Under the pieces are notes generated by a model. That model saw only the letters and a program-made list of their open reading frames with translations. It was not told where the DNA came from and searched no databases. From contig MIAR01000037.1 of the NCBI GenBank assembly GCA_001829185.1, forward strand, positions 1-64,000: a DNA stretch of 64,000 nucleotides, read 5' to 3'. Position numbers and translations under genes: made by a program. Every line of letters begins with the position of its first letter. Positions within the stretch are counted from its first letter, which is position 1. Source of the DNA: Spirochaetes bacterium GWB1_60_80 (GTDB lineage: Bacteria > Spirochaetota > Spirochaetia > Treponematales > UBA12059). Positions 43,636 through 52,342 of the stretch are shown piece by piece.

Positions 43636-45309
43636 ATGTACAAACTAGCTGCTTATACCCTGCGCGACCTACTGCTCCAAAGTGCCCAACGCTACAATCA
43701 CCTGCCGGCGGTGGCTTTTCTGGATCGCCAACCGGTCAGCTACCTGCATTTGGCGACCGGCGCCGCCAACTTGGCCCGACACCTGCGGGAGAGCGGCCTC
43801 CACCCTGGCGACAAGGTGGCTCTGTTATCCGAAAACCGCCCGGAATGGCCGGCGGCCTACTTCGGCATCGCCGCCTCCAGCCACGTCGTCGTGCCTATCC
43901 TGATCGACTTTACGCCCGAGCAAATCGCCGGCATCATCGAGCACGCCGAATGCAAGGCGGTGGTGCTTTCCGAAAAACTCAAACAGAAAATGGCCGGTAT
44001 AGCCCTACCTGGTGAATTCGCCCTGGAGCGGATCTTTCAGGGCCTCCCGCTGGCCGACTGCACAGACCCGGGCTGCCTGGAAAAGCTAAGTGAATTCTTC
44101 CCGCCCCTGAGCGAAGACCAGCTGGCCGTCATCATCTACACCTCGGGCACCACCGGCCATTCCAAGGGCGTCATGCTGACCCACAAGAACCTGGTCTGGA
44201 ATGCCTGGTGCACGCGCTCCATTATCCGGTTGCGGCGCAATGACCGCCTCTTGTCGCTCTTGCCGCTGGCCCACACCTACGAATGTACCATCGGTATGAT
44301 TAACCCGCTGATGCAAGGCTCGTTCATCTCCTACCTGGATAAGCCGCCGGCCGTGTCGGTACTGCTGCCAGCCCTCAAGTCGCTGCGCCCCAGCGTCATC
44401 CTGAGCGTGCCGATGATCATGGAAAAAATCTACCGCAACAGCGTCAAACCCAAGTTGGAAGCCATGAAAGCCTACGCCATTCCGACGCTCCGGCCGCTCT
44501 TGCACTGGCTGGCCGGCCTCAAACTCAAGAAAACCTTCGGCGGCAAGATTCGTTTCTTCGGTATCGGCGGCGCTGGCCTGGCCCCGGACGTCGAGCGCTT
44601 CCTGATCGACGCCCATTTTGCCTACGCCATCGGCTATGGCCTGACCGAGACCGCGCCGCTCCTGGCCGGCTGCGCGCCGCACCATACCGCCCTCGGCTCG
44701 ACCGGCCCAGCCCTGCGCAATGTCAGCTTGCGCATCGCCGACCCCGATCCGGTCACCGGCGACGGCGAGATCCAGGCCCAAGGCGCCAACATCATGCTCG
44801 GCTACTACAAGAATCCGGCCGCCACCGCCGAGGTCTTCACCACCGATGGCTGGTTCCGCACCGGCGACCTGGGCCACTTCGACAGCAAAAGCCAGCTCTA
44901 TATCCGCGGCCGCCTCAAGGCCCTCATCCTGAGCGCCTCCGGCGAGAACATCTACCCGGAGGAAATAGAGTCGCTACTCAATGCCGATAATAGCGTCGCC
45001 GAGTCGTTGGTCTACCATGACGGCGAGGGCTTGCACGCCCTGGTCAGCCTGAAGCCGGAAATCATCGAACACATGGGCGCGGCCATCACCGACCGCTGGG
45101 AAGACGCCAACGAGCTACTGGAAAATATCCGCAAGTCAGTCAACGCCAAGCTGGCGGCCTTCAGCCGCCTGGCCAAGGTCAAGCTGCACCTGGAGCCGTT
45201 CGAGAAGACGCCGTCGCAGAAGATTAAACGCTTCATGTACCAGACGCCGACCGGCCACAATCAATCCGGCGATCCCGGATCGAAGGCCACAGCTCAGCCT
45301 GCCAAATAA
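43636..45309 (+). CDS. long-chain acyl-CoA synthetase (AMP-binding)
   Basis: The enzyme activates fatty acids through acyl-adenylates for lipid synthesis. The start at 43636 (MYKLAAYTLRDLLLQ) follows AAAGGA; an ATG at 43597 has no ribosome-binding site. The 557-residue product has the P-loop-like signature IIYTSGTTGHSKGVMLTHKN, the A5-type motif YGLTETAPLLAG, WFRTGDLGHFD, and the C-terminal lysine region TPSQKIKRFMY. A TATACT box lies at 43564-43569. Spirochaetes usually depend on host or medium fatty acids, so this gene could serve uptake. An intrinsic terminator follows. Confidence 0.92.
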   Translation: MYKLAAYTLRDLLLQSAQRYNHLPAVAFLDRQPVSYLHLATGAANLARHLRESGLHPGDKVALLSENRPEWPAAYFGIAASSHVVVPILIDFTPEQIAGIIEHAECKAVVLSEKLKQKMAGIALPGEFALERIFQGLPLADCTDPGCLEKLSEFFPPLSEDQLAVIIYTSGTTGHSKGVMLTHKNLVWNAWCTRSIIRLRRNDRLLSLLPLAHTYECTIGMINPLMQGSFISYLDKPPAVSVLLPALKSLRPSVILSVPMIMEKIYRNSVKPKLEAMKAYAIPTLRPLLHWLAGLKLKKTFGGKIRFFGIGGAGLAPDVERFLIDAHFAYAIGYGLTETAPLLAGCAPHHTALGSTGPALRNVSLRIADPDPVTGDGEIQAQGANIMLGYYKNPAATAEVFTTDGWFRTGDLGHFDSKSQLYIRGRLKALILSASGENIYPEEIESLLNADNSVAESLVYHDGEGLHALVSLKPEIIEHMGAAITDRWEDANELLENIRKSVNAKLAAFSRLAKVKLHLEPFEKTPSQKIKRFMYQTPTGHNQSGDPGSKATAQPAK

Positions 45310-45318
45310 CCGCACCGG

Positions 45319-45347
45319 CCGCCTTGTTCCAACAGGGCGGTTTTTTT
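45319..45347 (+). terminator. rho-independent terminator
   Basis: A stem CCGCC-TTGT/ACAG-GGCGG with loop TCCA (about 45319-45340) runs into seven T (45341-45347), ten bases after the acyl-CoA synthetase stop. Its T run touches the end of the convergent kinase gene. Confidence 0.85.
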
Positions 45348-47193
45348 ATGGTGGCGACCCGGCCGGCAACTCAATCCGGAAACAGACCGGATCGATGCTG
45401 ACCAGGCGTAAACGGCCGCCATGCCGCTTCTCGATAATTTCCCGGGAGATGGACAAGCCAAGACCGGTGCCTTGCTGGCTGGACTTGGTGGAATAAAAGG
45501 CCTCAAAGATTTTCTCGGCCTGCTCCGGCGCGATCGGCCAGCCGTTGTTGCCGATCTCGCAGCTGATTACGCCCGACTCGTGCCGGGTGCGGATGACGAT
45601 TTGCCCAGGTTTGTCGCCGGTGGCCAGCAGCAGGCCGGAGGTGATGGCGTAGCGGGCGTTGACGGCGTCGGCGGCATTGCGCAAAATATTCAGCAACACC
45701 TGGTCCAGCTCGTTGCCCCGCGCCGCGATGAACGGCAGGGGCGCCAGGTCCAGCTCGATGCCGACAAAGGATTCATAATCCGGCCGCGACAGTTCCAGCG
45801 CGGTGCGCAAGCCGCGGTTGAGGTCGTATTGAATGAGCTGGTTGCCCTGGGTAGCGCCGCGGCGCGAATACTCGAGCAAGCCGCGGACCACCCGTTCGAT
45901 ACGCTCCAGGCCGCCATCGATGGAATGAAGCATGTCGGCCGCGCCGGCGCCGAGCGGCCCGGCCGGCGTGGCCGAACTTGTCAGCGCCGCCCGATCAAGG
46001 CTGGCGCGCAGCGAGCGGAAGTTGCTCCAGACGTAGCCCAGCGGGTTGTTGATCTCATGGGCGATGTCAGCGGCCAGCCGGCCGATGACCGCAAAACGTT
46101 CGCTCTTCAGGACGTTGGCGCGGGTGCGCTCCAGCTCGATCTCCATGTGGGCCTGCGCCGTAATATCGCCGATCAGGATGGCCGTGCCGCGCGGACCGCT
46201 ACTGCCCTGAATGGCGCGCAATTTGACTTGCAGTTGCCGGTCGCCGCTTTCCGCCCGCCAGGTGATGGTTTCACCCTGGTTCTGCGCGCCTTCCACCACG
46301 ACGCGGTCACCCTCGCGCATGAAATGCTCGTCGAGGATGCGCAAGCCGGCAATGCTGGCGTAGTGCTGGCCAACCGCCTTGCTGGGCAGGTTTACCAGGC
46401 GACTGGCGGCCAGGTTGAAATCGGCCAGCCGACCATATTGGTCCAAGAGAACGTAGCCCTCGTCCAGCTCTTCGAGGACTACGCCGCGGGCCAGCGGCAC
46501 CAAGTGGATGGAACGGGTCATGAAACCGCCGACGAAGAAGGCCAGCGCCGAGAGCCCGAACCCCAGCGGGGTAAAATCCTTTTCCAGGCCCGGGAAAATA
46601 CGCAGGATGTTGATAAAGTTGAAGCCGCCCGGCAGCAACACGCCAATCAATATCCAAATCGACCGCAGCCGGTGGTTGCCGCGGCGCGGGTCGTAAGCCC
46701 GCAGCACGAAGACCGTCGCCGCCGCCATCACCAGCCAGGCGAAGCCGGCCGCCAGGAAGAAGAAAACGCCGTATTTGGGACGCATCACCGACAGGCCGCG
46801 GTCCGCGATGAAGGCCACTTCGCGCCAGAACAAACCGTGCCATTCGTTGGTCAGTACCATGCCGAAACACAGACCGGCTAGCACCGCCAGCACCACCCGC
46901 AAGGCCACCGGGAAAAATTTGTCATGCCCGGTGTAACGCAGACAGAAGCCGGCGAAGGTCAGCGGCAGGAGCATGAAACTGATGTACTGAAGCTTGGCGA
47001 ACAAAAGGGTCAAGGCCGGCGTCCCGGCCAGCAGCTCGGCGGCGTTGACGACGATCAAGCCCAGGCTCAGCGCGGCGTAGCGCAACAAGGCCCGAGCCGG
47101 AGCCTCCACGCGGTAGCGGAGCAACAGTATCATCACCACCAGCAACAACATCGCCACCAATGGCGCGAAGGCCAGGTAAATTCGGTAAGCCAT
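45346..47193 (-). CDS. sensor histidine kinase with N-terminal 7TM sensor
   Basis: The start at 47193 (MAYRIYLAFAPLV) lies six bases after a TATAGT box on the minus strand, without a Shine-Dalgarno sequence. The 615-residue protein has seven membrane helices (1-225), the His_kinase_N-type 7TM sensor, a PAS-like domain (~240-355), a HisKA domain with H379 (LAADIAHEINNPLGYVWSNF) and an ATPase domain (LDQVLLNILRNAADAVNARY; GTGLGLSISREIIEKRHGG). It is divergent from the REC-phosphatase gene, probably its partner. Confidence 0.93.
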   Translation of the reverse strand: MAYRIYLAFAPLVAMLLLVVMILLLRYRVEAPARALLRYAALSLGLIVVNAAELLAGTPALTLLFAKLQYISFMLLPLTFAGFCLRYTGHDKFFPVALRVVLAVLAGLCFGMVLTNEWHGLFWREVAFIADRGLSVMRPKYGVFFFLAAGFAWLVMAAATVFVLRAYDPRRGNHRLRSIWILIGVLLPGGFNFINILRIFPGLEKDFTPLGFGLSALAFFVGGFMTRSIHLVPLARGVVLEELDEGYVLLDQYGRLADFNLAASRLVNLPSKAVGQHYASIAGLRILDEHFMREGDRVVVEGAQNQGETITWRAESGDRQLQVKLRAIQGSSGPRGTAILIGDITAQAHMEIELERTRANVLKSERFAVIGRLAADIAHEINNPLGYVWSNFRSLRASLDRAALTSSATPAGPLGAGAADMLHSIDGGLERIERVVRGLLEYSRRGATQGNQLIQYDLNRGLRTALELSRPDYESFVGIELDLAPLPFIAARGNELDQVLLNILRNAADAVNARYAITSGLLLATGDKPGQIVIRTRHESGVISCEIGNNGWPIAPEQAEKIFEAFYSTKSSQQGTGLGLSISREIIEKRHGGRLRLVSIDPVCFRIELPAGSPP

Positions 47194-47199
47194 AGCTGT

Positions 47200-47205
47200 A
47201 CTATA
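47200..47205 (-). promoter_or_regulatory. -10 box for a leaderless kinase transcript
   Basis: TATAGT on the minus strand ends six bases before the ATG at 47193. No ribosome-binding site lies between. The opposite strand carries TATATA at 47245-47250 for the divergent gene. Confidence 0.45.
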
Positions 47206-47271
47206 CACGCAAAGCCGGCACACTTCCATCCTGAAGGCCGATGGTATATAGTTTTAGGATGGAGGACTGCC

Positions 47272-48438
47272 ATGCCCAAGGCCGCCACGCCCCTCGACCT
47301 CGTCATCGTCGACGACGAACCCCAGGTGACCGCCGCCCTAACCCGCGAAATCGGCCTGCGTTATCCGGCGGGGAGCGTCACGCTCTGTCCCTTCAACGAC
47401 CCACGCTCCGCCCTAGCCTACGTGCAGGACAAGGGCGACCAGGTGTTCATGGTCATCTCCGACCTACGCATGCCGGGCTTGAGCGGCGCCGAATTGCTCG
47501 AGGCCATCCGCCGTCACAACCCCCTGGTTCAGACGACCCTGCTAACCGCCTACTCCGACATGGACGACATCAGCCGGGCGGTCTCGGCCAGCATCCGCAG
47601 CCTGTTGCTCAAGCCTTGGAACCAGGACCGGCTCTACGCCGAGATCGACGCCGCCCTGAACGAGTTCACCTTGCGCCGCGAAAACGTGCGCCTCAAAGCC
47701 GAGCTCGAATTCCAGCTCGACACGGCCGGCGATTTCCAGCGCCGCTTGCTTGATCTGCGCAGCCTGCCCCTGGTTTGGCCGGAAATCGAGGTCAAATACC
47801 TGCCGGTGCAGCGCTACGGTTGCTCGGGCGACTACTATGACGTCTTCAAGCTGCCGGACGGACGAGTGGTGCTTTTACTGGGCGACGTGGCCGGACACGG
47901 CATCCGCTCGGCCCTCATCACCATGATGATCAAGACCCTGGCGCTGGGTTACCGTTTGGGCGACCAGGCGGTCTTCGCTTCCCCGAGCGCCTTGCTGGAA
48001 CGCTTGAACCGCGACCTGCACCATATTCTGGCCGGCGCTACCAACTGCTGGACGGCCTTCGCCGCAGTGATCGTTAACCGGACCGACAAAGAGATATCGA
48101 TCAGCAACGCCGGCCTGCCGGCCGCCATCCTGCGGCGCCAGCATGGCGAACTGGTCACCCTGGCCAAGGACGGCTTGGTGCTAGCCTTCGCCGACGACAG
48201 CCGCTACCGCGAAACGACCCTGCCGATAGCCGCCGGCGACAGCTTGTTCCTGTCCAGCGACGGCCTGACCGAGAACAAGGCTACCGGCCAGACCCTCGAA
48301 GTGGAGGCCGCCAACCGCCTGGTCGGCGAATGTCTGGCCAGCGGCGGCGACGCCCAGCTCTTGTTGGACCGCTTCCGCGAACTGCAGCCCGGGCAGGCCT
48401 TCACCGACGACGTTAGCGTACTTATCGCCCGGTTCTAA
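47272..48438 (+). CDS. response regulator with SpoIIE-type PP2C phosphatase output
   Basis: The start at 47272 (MPKAATPLDLVIVDDEPQ) follows GGAGG at six bases; the frame is open far upstream but that part runs antisense to the kinase. The 388-residue protein has a receiver (D64 in VISDLRMPGLSG), a short coiled coil (~140-165) and a PP2C/SpoIIE domain (~175-388: GCSGDYYDVFKLPDG, LLLGDVAGHGIRSALITMMI, SSDGLTENKATGQ, FTDDVSVLIARF). Such proteins dephosphorylate anti-sigma-antagonist proteins in partner-switching networks. It pairs with the divergent 7TM kinase. Confidence 0.93.
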   Translation: MPKAATPLDLVIVDDEPQVTAALTREIGLRYPAGSVTLCPFNDPRSALAYVQDKGDQVFMVISDLRMPGLSGAELLEAIRRHNPLVQTTLLTAYSDMDDISRAVSASIRSLLLKPWNQDRLYAEIDAALNEFTLRRENVRLKAELEFQLDTAGDFQRRLLDLRSLPLVWPEIEVKYLPVQRYGCSGDYYDVFKLPDGRVVLLLGDVAGHGIRSALITMMIKTLALGYRLGDQAVFASPSALLERLNRDLHHILAGATNCWTAFAAVIVNRTDKEISISNAGLPAAILRRQHGELVTLAKDGLVLAFADDSRYRETTLPIAAGDSLFLSSDGLTENKATGQTLEVEAANRLVGECLASGGDAQLLLDRFRELQPGQAFTDDVSVLIARF

Positions 48439-48460
48439 GCGGCGCCAGATTACTGGCGGC

Positions 48461-48490
48461 TTGCGGCGTTAAGGCCAGCTGCGTTATAGT
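48461..48490 (+). promoter_or_regulatory. promoter for a leaderless EamA transcript
   Basis: TTGCGG (48461-48466), 18 bases, TATAGT (48485-48490), then six bases to the ATG at 48497. Transcription would begin at or within a base of the start codon. Confidence 0.5.
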
Positions 48491-48496
48491 CGGCGC

Positions 48497-49408
48497 ATGA
48501 ACAGCAAACACGCCGGCGCCGGATTGGGCGCCTTGGCCCTGGCCGCTACGGCCTTCTTCTGGAGCCTGGCCGGCATCTTCATCAAACTGGTGGACTGGAA
48601 CCCCTTCGCCATCGCCGCCGGGCGCAGCCTGATAGCCGCCGTCTTCATGTGGATCATCATCCGCAAGCCGAAATTCACTTTCTCCTGGCCGCAGATCGGC
48701 GCCGCCCTGGCCAGCACCGCCACTATGCTGCTCTTCGTCTACGCCAATAAGAATACCACCTCGGCCAATGCCATCCTGCTACAGTACGGATCGCCCATTT
48801 ACACCGGCATCCTGGGCGCCATCATCATCAAGGAACGGCCGCGCGCCGAGCACATCCTGGGTTTCCTGGCGGTAGCGGTGGGCATGGTGCTGTTTTTCAT
48901 GGGCGGCATCGGCGGCGGCTCCACCAAGGGCGACATCGCGGCCATCGCCTCGGGTATTACCTTCGCCTTCTATTATGTCTTCATGCGCATGCAGAAGGAT
49001 GGTTCGCCGGTGGAGTCCAGCCTGCTGGCGCATCTGCTGACGGCGGCCATCGCCCTGGTGGTGGCGCTCTTCCTGCCGGCGCCGGTCTTCAGCGCCCAAG
49101 CCGTCGGGGCGGTGCTGGGACTGGGCGTGCTGCAGATCGGCGTGGCCTCATTGCTTTTCGCCTGGGGCATCAAGCGCGTTCCGGCCATGGAAGGCATCCT
49201 GATAGCCGGCCTGGAGCCGGTCTTTAATCCGCTGTGGGTCTTCCTGCTGTTGGGCGAAAAGCCGGGCGTGAATGCCCTGATCGGCGGCGGCATCATCCTG
49301 GCGGCGGTCTTCGGCTCGTCGATTATCTCGGCCCGGCGCGACGCCCGCAGCGCGGCGGCGGAAGCCAGGGTAGCGGCGGCCGAGCCCGCCTCGTCACCAG
49401 TAGCCTGA
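48497..49408 (+). CDS. EamA/DMT-family transporter
   Basis: The 303-residue protein has ten predicted membrane helices in two EamA repeats (LAATAFFWSLAGIFIKLVDW in the first; GITFAFYYVFMRMQKDG and ILIAGLEPVFNPLWVFLLLG in the second), the drug/metabolite exporter fold. The C-terminal tail is Ala/Arg-rich. Substrate unknown. No Shine-Dalgarno sequence is seen; see the promoter entry. Confidence 0.92.
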   Translation: MNSKHAGAGLGALALAATAFFWSLAGIFIKLVDWNPFAIAAGRSLIAAVFMWIIIRKPKFTFSWPQIGAALASTATMLLFVYANKNTTSANAILLQYGSPIYTGILGAIIIKERPRAEHILGFLAVAVGMVLFFMGGIGGGSTKGDIAAIASGITFAFYYVFMRMQKDGSPVESSLLAHLLTAAIALVVALFLPAPVFSAQAVGAVLGLGVLQIGVASLLFAWGIKRVPAMEGILIAGLEPVFNPLWVFLLLGEKPGVNALIGGGIILAAVFGSSIISARRDARSAAAEARVAAAEPASSPVA

Positions 49409-49423
49409 CGACGAGGCGCGAGT

Positions 49424-49561
49424 CTAACAGGGTGTTGAAAAACGCGGATGCGGCTTTTCAACACTTCAAAAGCCGGTACAATTACGCAGCATAGCGCAAG
49501 CTATGCGAGGAATTGTTAAGGTTGTTGAGAAAGCAACCGGCTTTTTCAACAACCTGCTAAC
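49424..49561. repeat. 138-bp dispersed repeat, copy B
   Basis: Copy B is inverted relative to copy A (31053-31190) and aligns end to end with no gap. Its ends, CTAACAGGGTGTTGAAAAA (49424-49442) and the inverted form of TTAGCAGGTTGTTGAAAAA (49542-49560), match each other at 16 of 19 positions. The interior holds the palindrome GCATAGCGCAAGCTATGC. It fills almost the whole gap between two convergent genes (15 and 12 bases from their stops), so its transcript could fold from either side and act as a terminator. Confidence 0.85.
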
Positions 49562-49573
49562 GGCCCGACGACC

Positions 49574-50188
49574 TCAGCGCCGGACGCTGGCCACCAGGTC
49601 GGCGACCATGGCTAGGCAACTGGCTAGCAAGGTTTCCGAACGGGCGCCGTTGAAGGTCAGGCGCAGCTTGAATATCTTGCCGCGCAGCGGCCGGACCAAC
49701 AGGAAGGAATATTTGTCGACGCCATTAGCCTGGAAACTGAATTCCGCGAACAAGAAATCGGCGCCGGCAACCGTGATGGTTTCATTACGCCACAGGCGCA
49801 GGTTGGTGTAGGTACCGGCTGCGCCAACCGATTCGATCTCGGCCACAGCCATCCGGAAAGCCTCCGCTATAACCGGGTCAGCCAGGCCGTCGCCGATGTC
49901 GGCGCGCCCCAGGTCGTAGACGTAGACGTCCACCACGGCGTCGCGGCTGGCGTACTTGAGGCTGTAGCCCAGGCCGCGGCTGCGCGCTTCGTACTCGGTG
50001 ACGCCGATGCGCATCAGGCCGCTCAGGCCGGCCGGCAGCGGAAAATCGCGCTCAAACGCCTGTCGGGTAAACCCGGCAGGGCCTCTGGCCGCGGGTGGCG
50101 CTGACGGCGTGCTGGCCTCGCCCCGGATGGCCGTCTGACAGGCCAGCAACGTCCACGCGGCTGCCAAGATTAATAGTATTTTTTTCAT
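49574..50188 (-). CDS. lipoprotein of unknown function
   Basis: The start at 50188 (MKKILLILAAAWTLLAC) follows GGAGG. The lipobox LLAC with cysteine at residue 17 marks a lipoprotein of 204 residues. A Ser/Pro/Ala linker (22-40) leads to one alpha/beta domain (YSLKYASRDAVVDVYVYDLG; NETITVAGADFLFAEFSFQA; FKLRLTFNG). No family is recognised. It is last in a run of four minus-strand genes separated by 30-50 bases. Confidence 0.7.
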   Translation of the reverse strand: MKKILLILAAAWTLLACQTAIRGEASTPSAPPAARGPAGFTRQAFERDFPLPAGLSGLMRIGVTEYEARSRGLGYSLKYASRDAVVDVYVYDLGRADIGDGLADPVIAEAFRMAVAEIESVGAAGTYTNLRLWRNETITVAGADFLFAEFSFQANGVDKYSFLLVRPLRGKIFKLRLTFNGARSETLLASCLAMVADLVASVRR

Positions 50189-50218
50189 CACCTACCTCCT
50201 TCGGCCGGGCCAGTACTG

Positions 50219-50755
50219 TCAGGACTTCAACCGCCGCTCGAAGTCCGGCCAATCGCCTTCTAGCACCACCTTGTAACGGCGGTCAAAATCAGCTTCATTG
50301 AACGTGCCGGCCTCAGGCGAGCGCTTGCGATAGCAATCCCGCTTGAGGCGGTACTCCAGCCCGGCCCGCGAGTGACCGGGCAGGCCGACCAGGCCAGCCA
50401 CCAGCAATTGAACGCCCAACGACCAGGCGTAGGCAGCGCCGAAGCCACCCGGCACCGGCCAGCCAAAAGGCAAGGCTCGGGCCAGCGCCGCCAACAGCCG
50501 CGGATAAACCAGCGCCACCAACACGTTCTCGGCCAGGATGATTCCCAGCCTAAAAAGCCGACCGGGCAGCCGCTTGCCATCGATATGGAAGAGTCGCGAT
50601 AAAAAAGTCACTCGGCAGGAATGCGACTTGACGTCGCCGGGATCATAGACCGAGCGCAGGGTGGCCTCGATGGTCTCGCCTGAGCCCGCAGACCAGGCCT
50701 GTTTGACTTCCCTGGTATCCAGCACCCGGACGCTGCGATACCTGACGGCCTTCAT
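50219..50755 (-). CDS. membrane protein of unknown function
   Basis: The 178-residue protein has a charged N-terminal region (~1-70), two membrane helices (about 70-90 and 103-124) and a charged C-terminal region. AAGGAGG precedes the ATG. No motif is recognised. It lies between an exported protein and a lipoprotein gene with short gaps, so the three may act together at the envelope. Confidence 0.65.
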   Translation of the reverse strand: MKAVRYRSVRVLDTREVKQAWSAGSGETIEATLRSVYDPGDVKSHSCRVTFLSRLFHIDGKRLPGRLFRLGIILAENVLVALVYPRLLAALARALPFGWPVPGGFGAAYAWSLGVQLLVAGLVGLPGHSRAGLEYRLKRDCYRKRSPEAGTFNEADFDRRYKVVLEGDWPDFERRLKS

Positions 50756-50797
50756 TCGGCCTCCTTGACCACTTGGCAGTCCCCTATCAGCCGCTCG

Positions 50798-51436
50798 TTA
50801 TAGGTCATCGCTGGCGGCCGCGGCCGGTTGGCGGATACCCACCACCAGGCTGGAGAACTCCACCACCTTCCACAGGCCGGCCGAATTGCGCCGCAGACGG
50901 AGGGGCCGCGGGCTGTCGGCGCCTGAGCAGGCCACGAAGATGCGCACCTCGTCGGCCGAGACCTGGCTGTAGCGGTTGGTCGAAAAGGCCAACCGCAGGC
51001 CGCCTTCGGGAAGGCTGTAGCCGTTTTCCGGACTGGTGCCGACGATGTACGAACGGCTGATCCACGGCGCGGGCGGCAGGCGGTCGATCAGGTAACGGGT
51101 ATTGGCGGACAAGTCATAGCCGCGGTAACCGCGTCCGGCCTGGGCGGCCACCAGCAGGCTGTTGTCGTTGACCAGGATGGAGACCAGCATCGGCAGGCCG
51201 GCAGCCTGGTCTTCGGCGTAGCGGATCATGGCGGCCACGAACAGGGCGGCCGTGCCGGCCGGATTGTTGCCGTGCGCCTCACGCAGGACCAGGAAGTCGT
51301 CGATGGTGGCCGGCAGGCTGGCTAGGGTCACCTCGCTTGGCACCTCAGTGGTCATGGCCGCGTCGGATTGAGCCGCCGGGGCGAAGACTGCCAGGCAAAA
51401 CAGCAGGCAGACGGCGATGATGTTAGCGTTTTTCAT
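50798..51436 (-). CDS. exported protein of unknown function
   Basis: The start at 51436 follows GGAGG; a longer frame to 51490 lacks one. The 212-residue product has a signal peptide (MKNANIIAVCLLFCLAVFA). The mature part contains ATIDDFLVLREAHGNNPAGT, AALFVAAMIRYAEDQAAGL and an arginine-rich C-terminal segment (SPRPLRLRRNSAGLWKVVEF), a pattern seen in DUF6935-like or related exported proteins of spirochaetes; I cannot name the family with confidence. Confidence 0.65.
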   Translation of the reverse strand: MKNANIIAVCLLFCLAVFAPAAQSDAAMTTEVPSEVTLASLPATIDDFLVLREAHGNNPAGTAALFVAAMIRYAEDQAAGLPMLVSILVNDNSLLVAAQAGRGYRGYDLSANTRYLIDRLPPAPWISRSYIVGTSPENGYSLPEGGLRLAFSTNRYSQVSADEVRIFVACSGADSPRPLRLRRNSAGLWKVVEFSSLVVGIRQPAAAASDDL

Positions 51437-51486
51437 GCAAAGGCCTCCGTGAACTGAATCAAGTCTAGTACGGTCCGCGGCAGTGG

Positions 51487-52293
51487 TCAAGAACGCGGCC
51501 TAGAACCCGGCGAGTCGCAGGGGTTAGAGATGGCTAGCAACTGGAAGCCGTAGCGGGCGGCGATCGGCCGGCTCATCGGGCTGGCGTCGATGGTCAGGAA
51601 ACGGTAGCCGCGGTCGATGGCTTCGCGGGCCCGGGCGGCCAGGATGGCGGTATAGATTCCACGTTTGCGGTAGGGTTCCAGGGTAGCGCCGCCCCACAGG
51701 CTGGCGAAGGGCGAAACCTCAGGGAAATCGATGCGGGCGGCGCAGACCGGCCGGTCTTCAACGTAAGCCACCCAGGCGCTCATCCGCTGTGGCTGCTCGC
51801 GCAGGATGCGGGCCATGGTAGCCAGCCAGGCCGCATCGTCCGGCCAGGCCTGGTCGTTGACGGCGCGGTAGTCGTCCAAGCTGGCGCCACAGCCCACCTG
51901 CCGAATGTCATGGCCGGAAACCGCGCGCAATAGCGGCGGCAGGCTGTCCAGTTCCAGGGCCATGATCGCCTCGTCGCCGCCGATGGCAAAGCCGTGGGCG
52001 GCCAGGCGGGCCTTGAGATCAAGCGGCTGGTCGTGTGAATACAGTTTCCACTCGAAGCGATGGCCGAGGGCGGCGAACCAGGCCAGCTCGGCCACTATGG
52101 CGGCATCGGCGTTGGCCGCGTCGAGGCGGGAGTGAATCAGGAAGTCGTGGCCCGCCTCCGACCCACCGGCCGGGTCGCGATCCAAGCTGACCATGCGCGC
52201 GGTGCGTTCGCCGACCTCGCGTCGGTAGCCCGGATAGGCCGCGCCCAGGCGTTCATAGTGGTCGTACAAGTCGCGGATTTCTATACTGGTCAT
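51487..52293 (-). CDS. GNAT-family N-acetyltransferase
   Basis: The start at 52293 (MTSIEIRDLYDHYERLG) follows AGGAG. The 268-residue protein has a divergent N-terminal half (FEWKLYSHDQPLDLKARLAA) and a C-terminal GNAT core with the acetyl-CoA loop (WGGATLEPYRKRGIYTAILA) and FLTIDASPMSRPIAARYGFQ. It should acetylate an amine of unknown identity. It lies 49 bases after the HD-GYP gene on the same strand. Confidence 0.85.
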   Translation of the reverse strand: MTSIEIRDLYDHYERLGAAYPGYRREVGERTARMVSLDRDPAGGSEAGHDFLIHSRLDAANADAAIVAELAWFAALGHRFEWKLYSHDQPLDLKARLAAHGFAIGGDEAIMALELDSLPPLLRAVSGHDIRQVGCGASLDDYRAVNDQAWPDDAAWLATMARILREQPQRMSAWVAYVEDRPVCAARIDFPEVSPFASLWGGATLEPYRKRGIYTAILAARAREAIDRGYRFLTIDASPMSRPIAARYGFQLLAISNPCDSPGSRPRS

Positions 52294-52342
52294 CGCTTCT
52301 CCTGGAGGCGGCATTGGTTGAGACAAACCGGCAGCGGCCGGT

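Noticed and set aside
45421-46881. 486-codon plus-strand ORF opposite the 7TM kinase
   Set aside because: Gln/Arg/Ala-rich antisense frame with no ribosome-binding site; the kinase on the other strand is certain.
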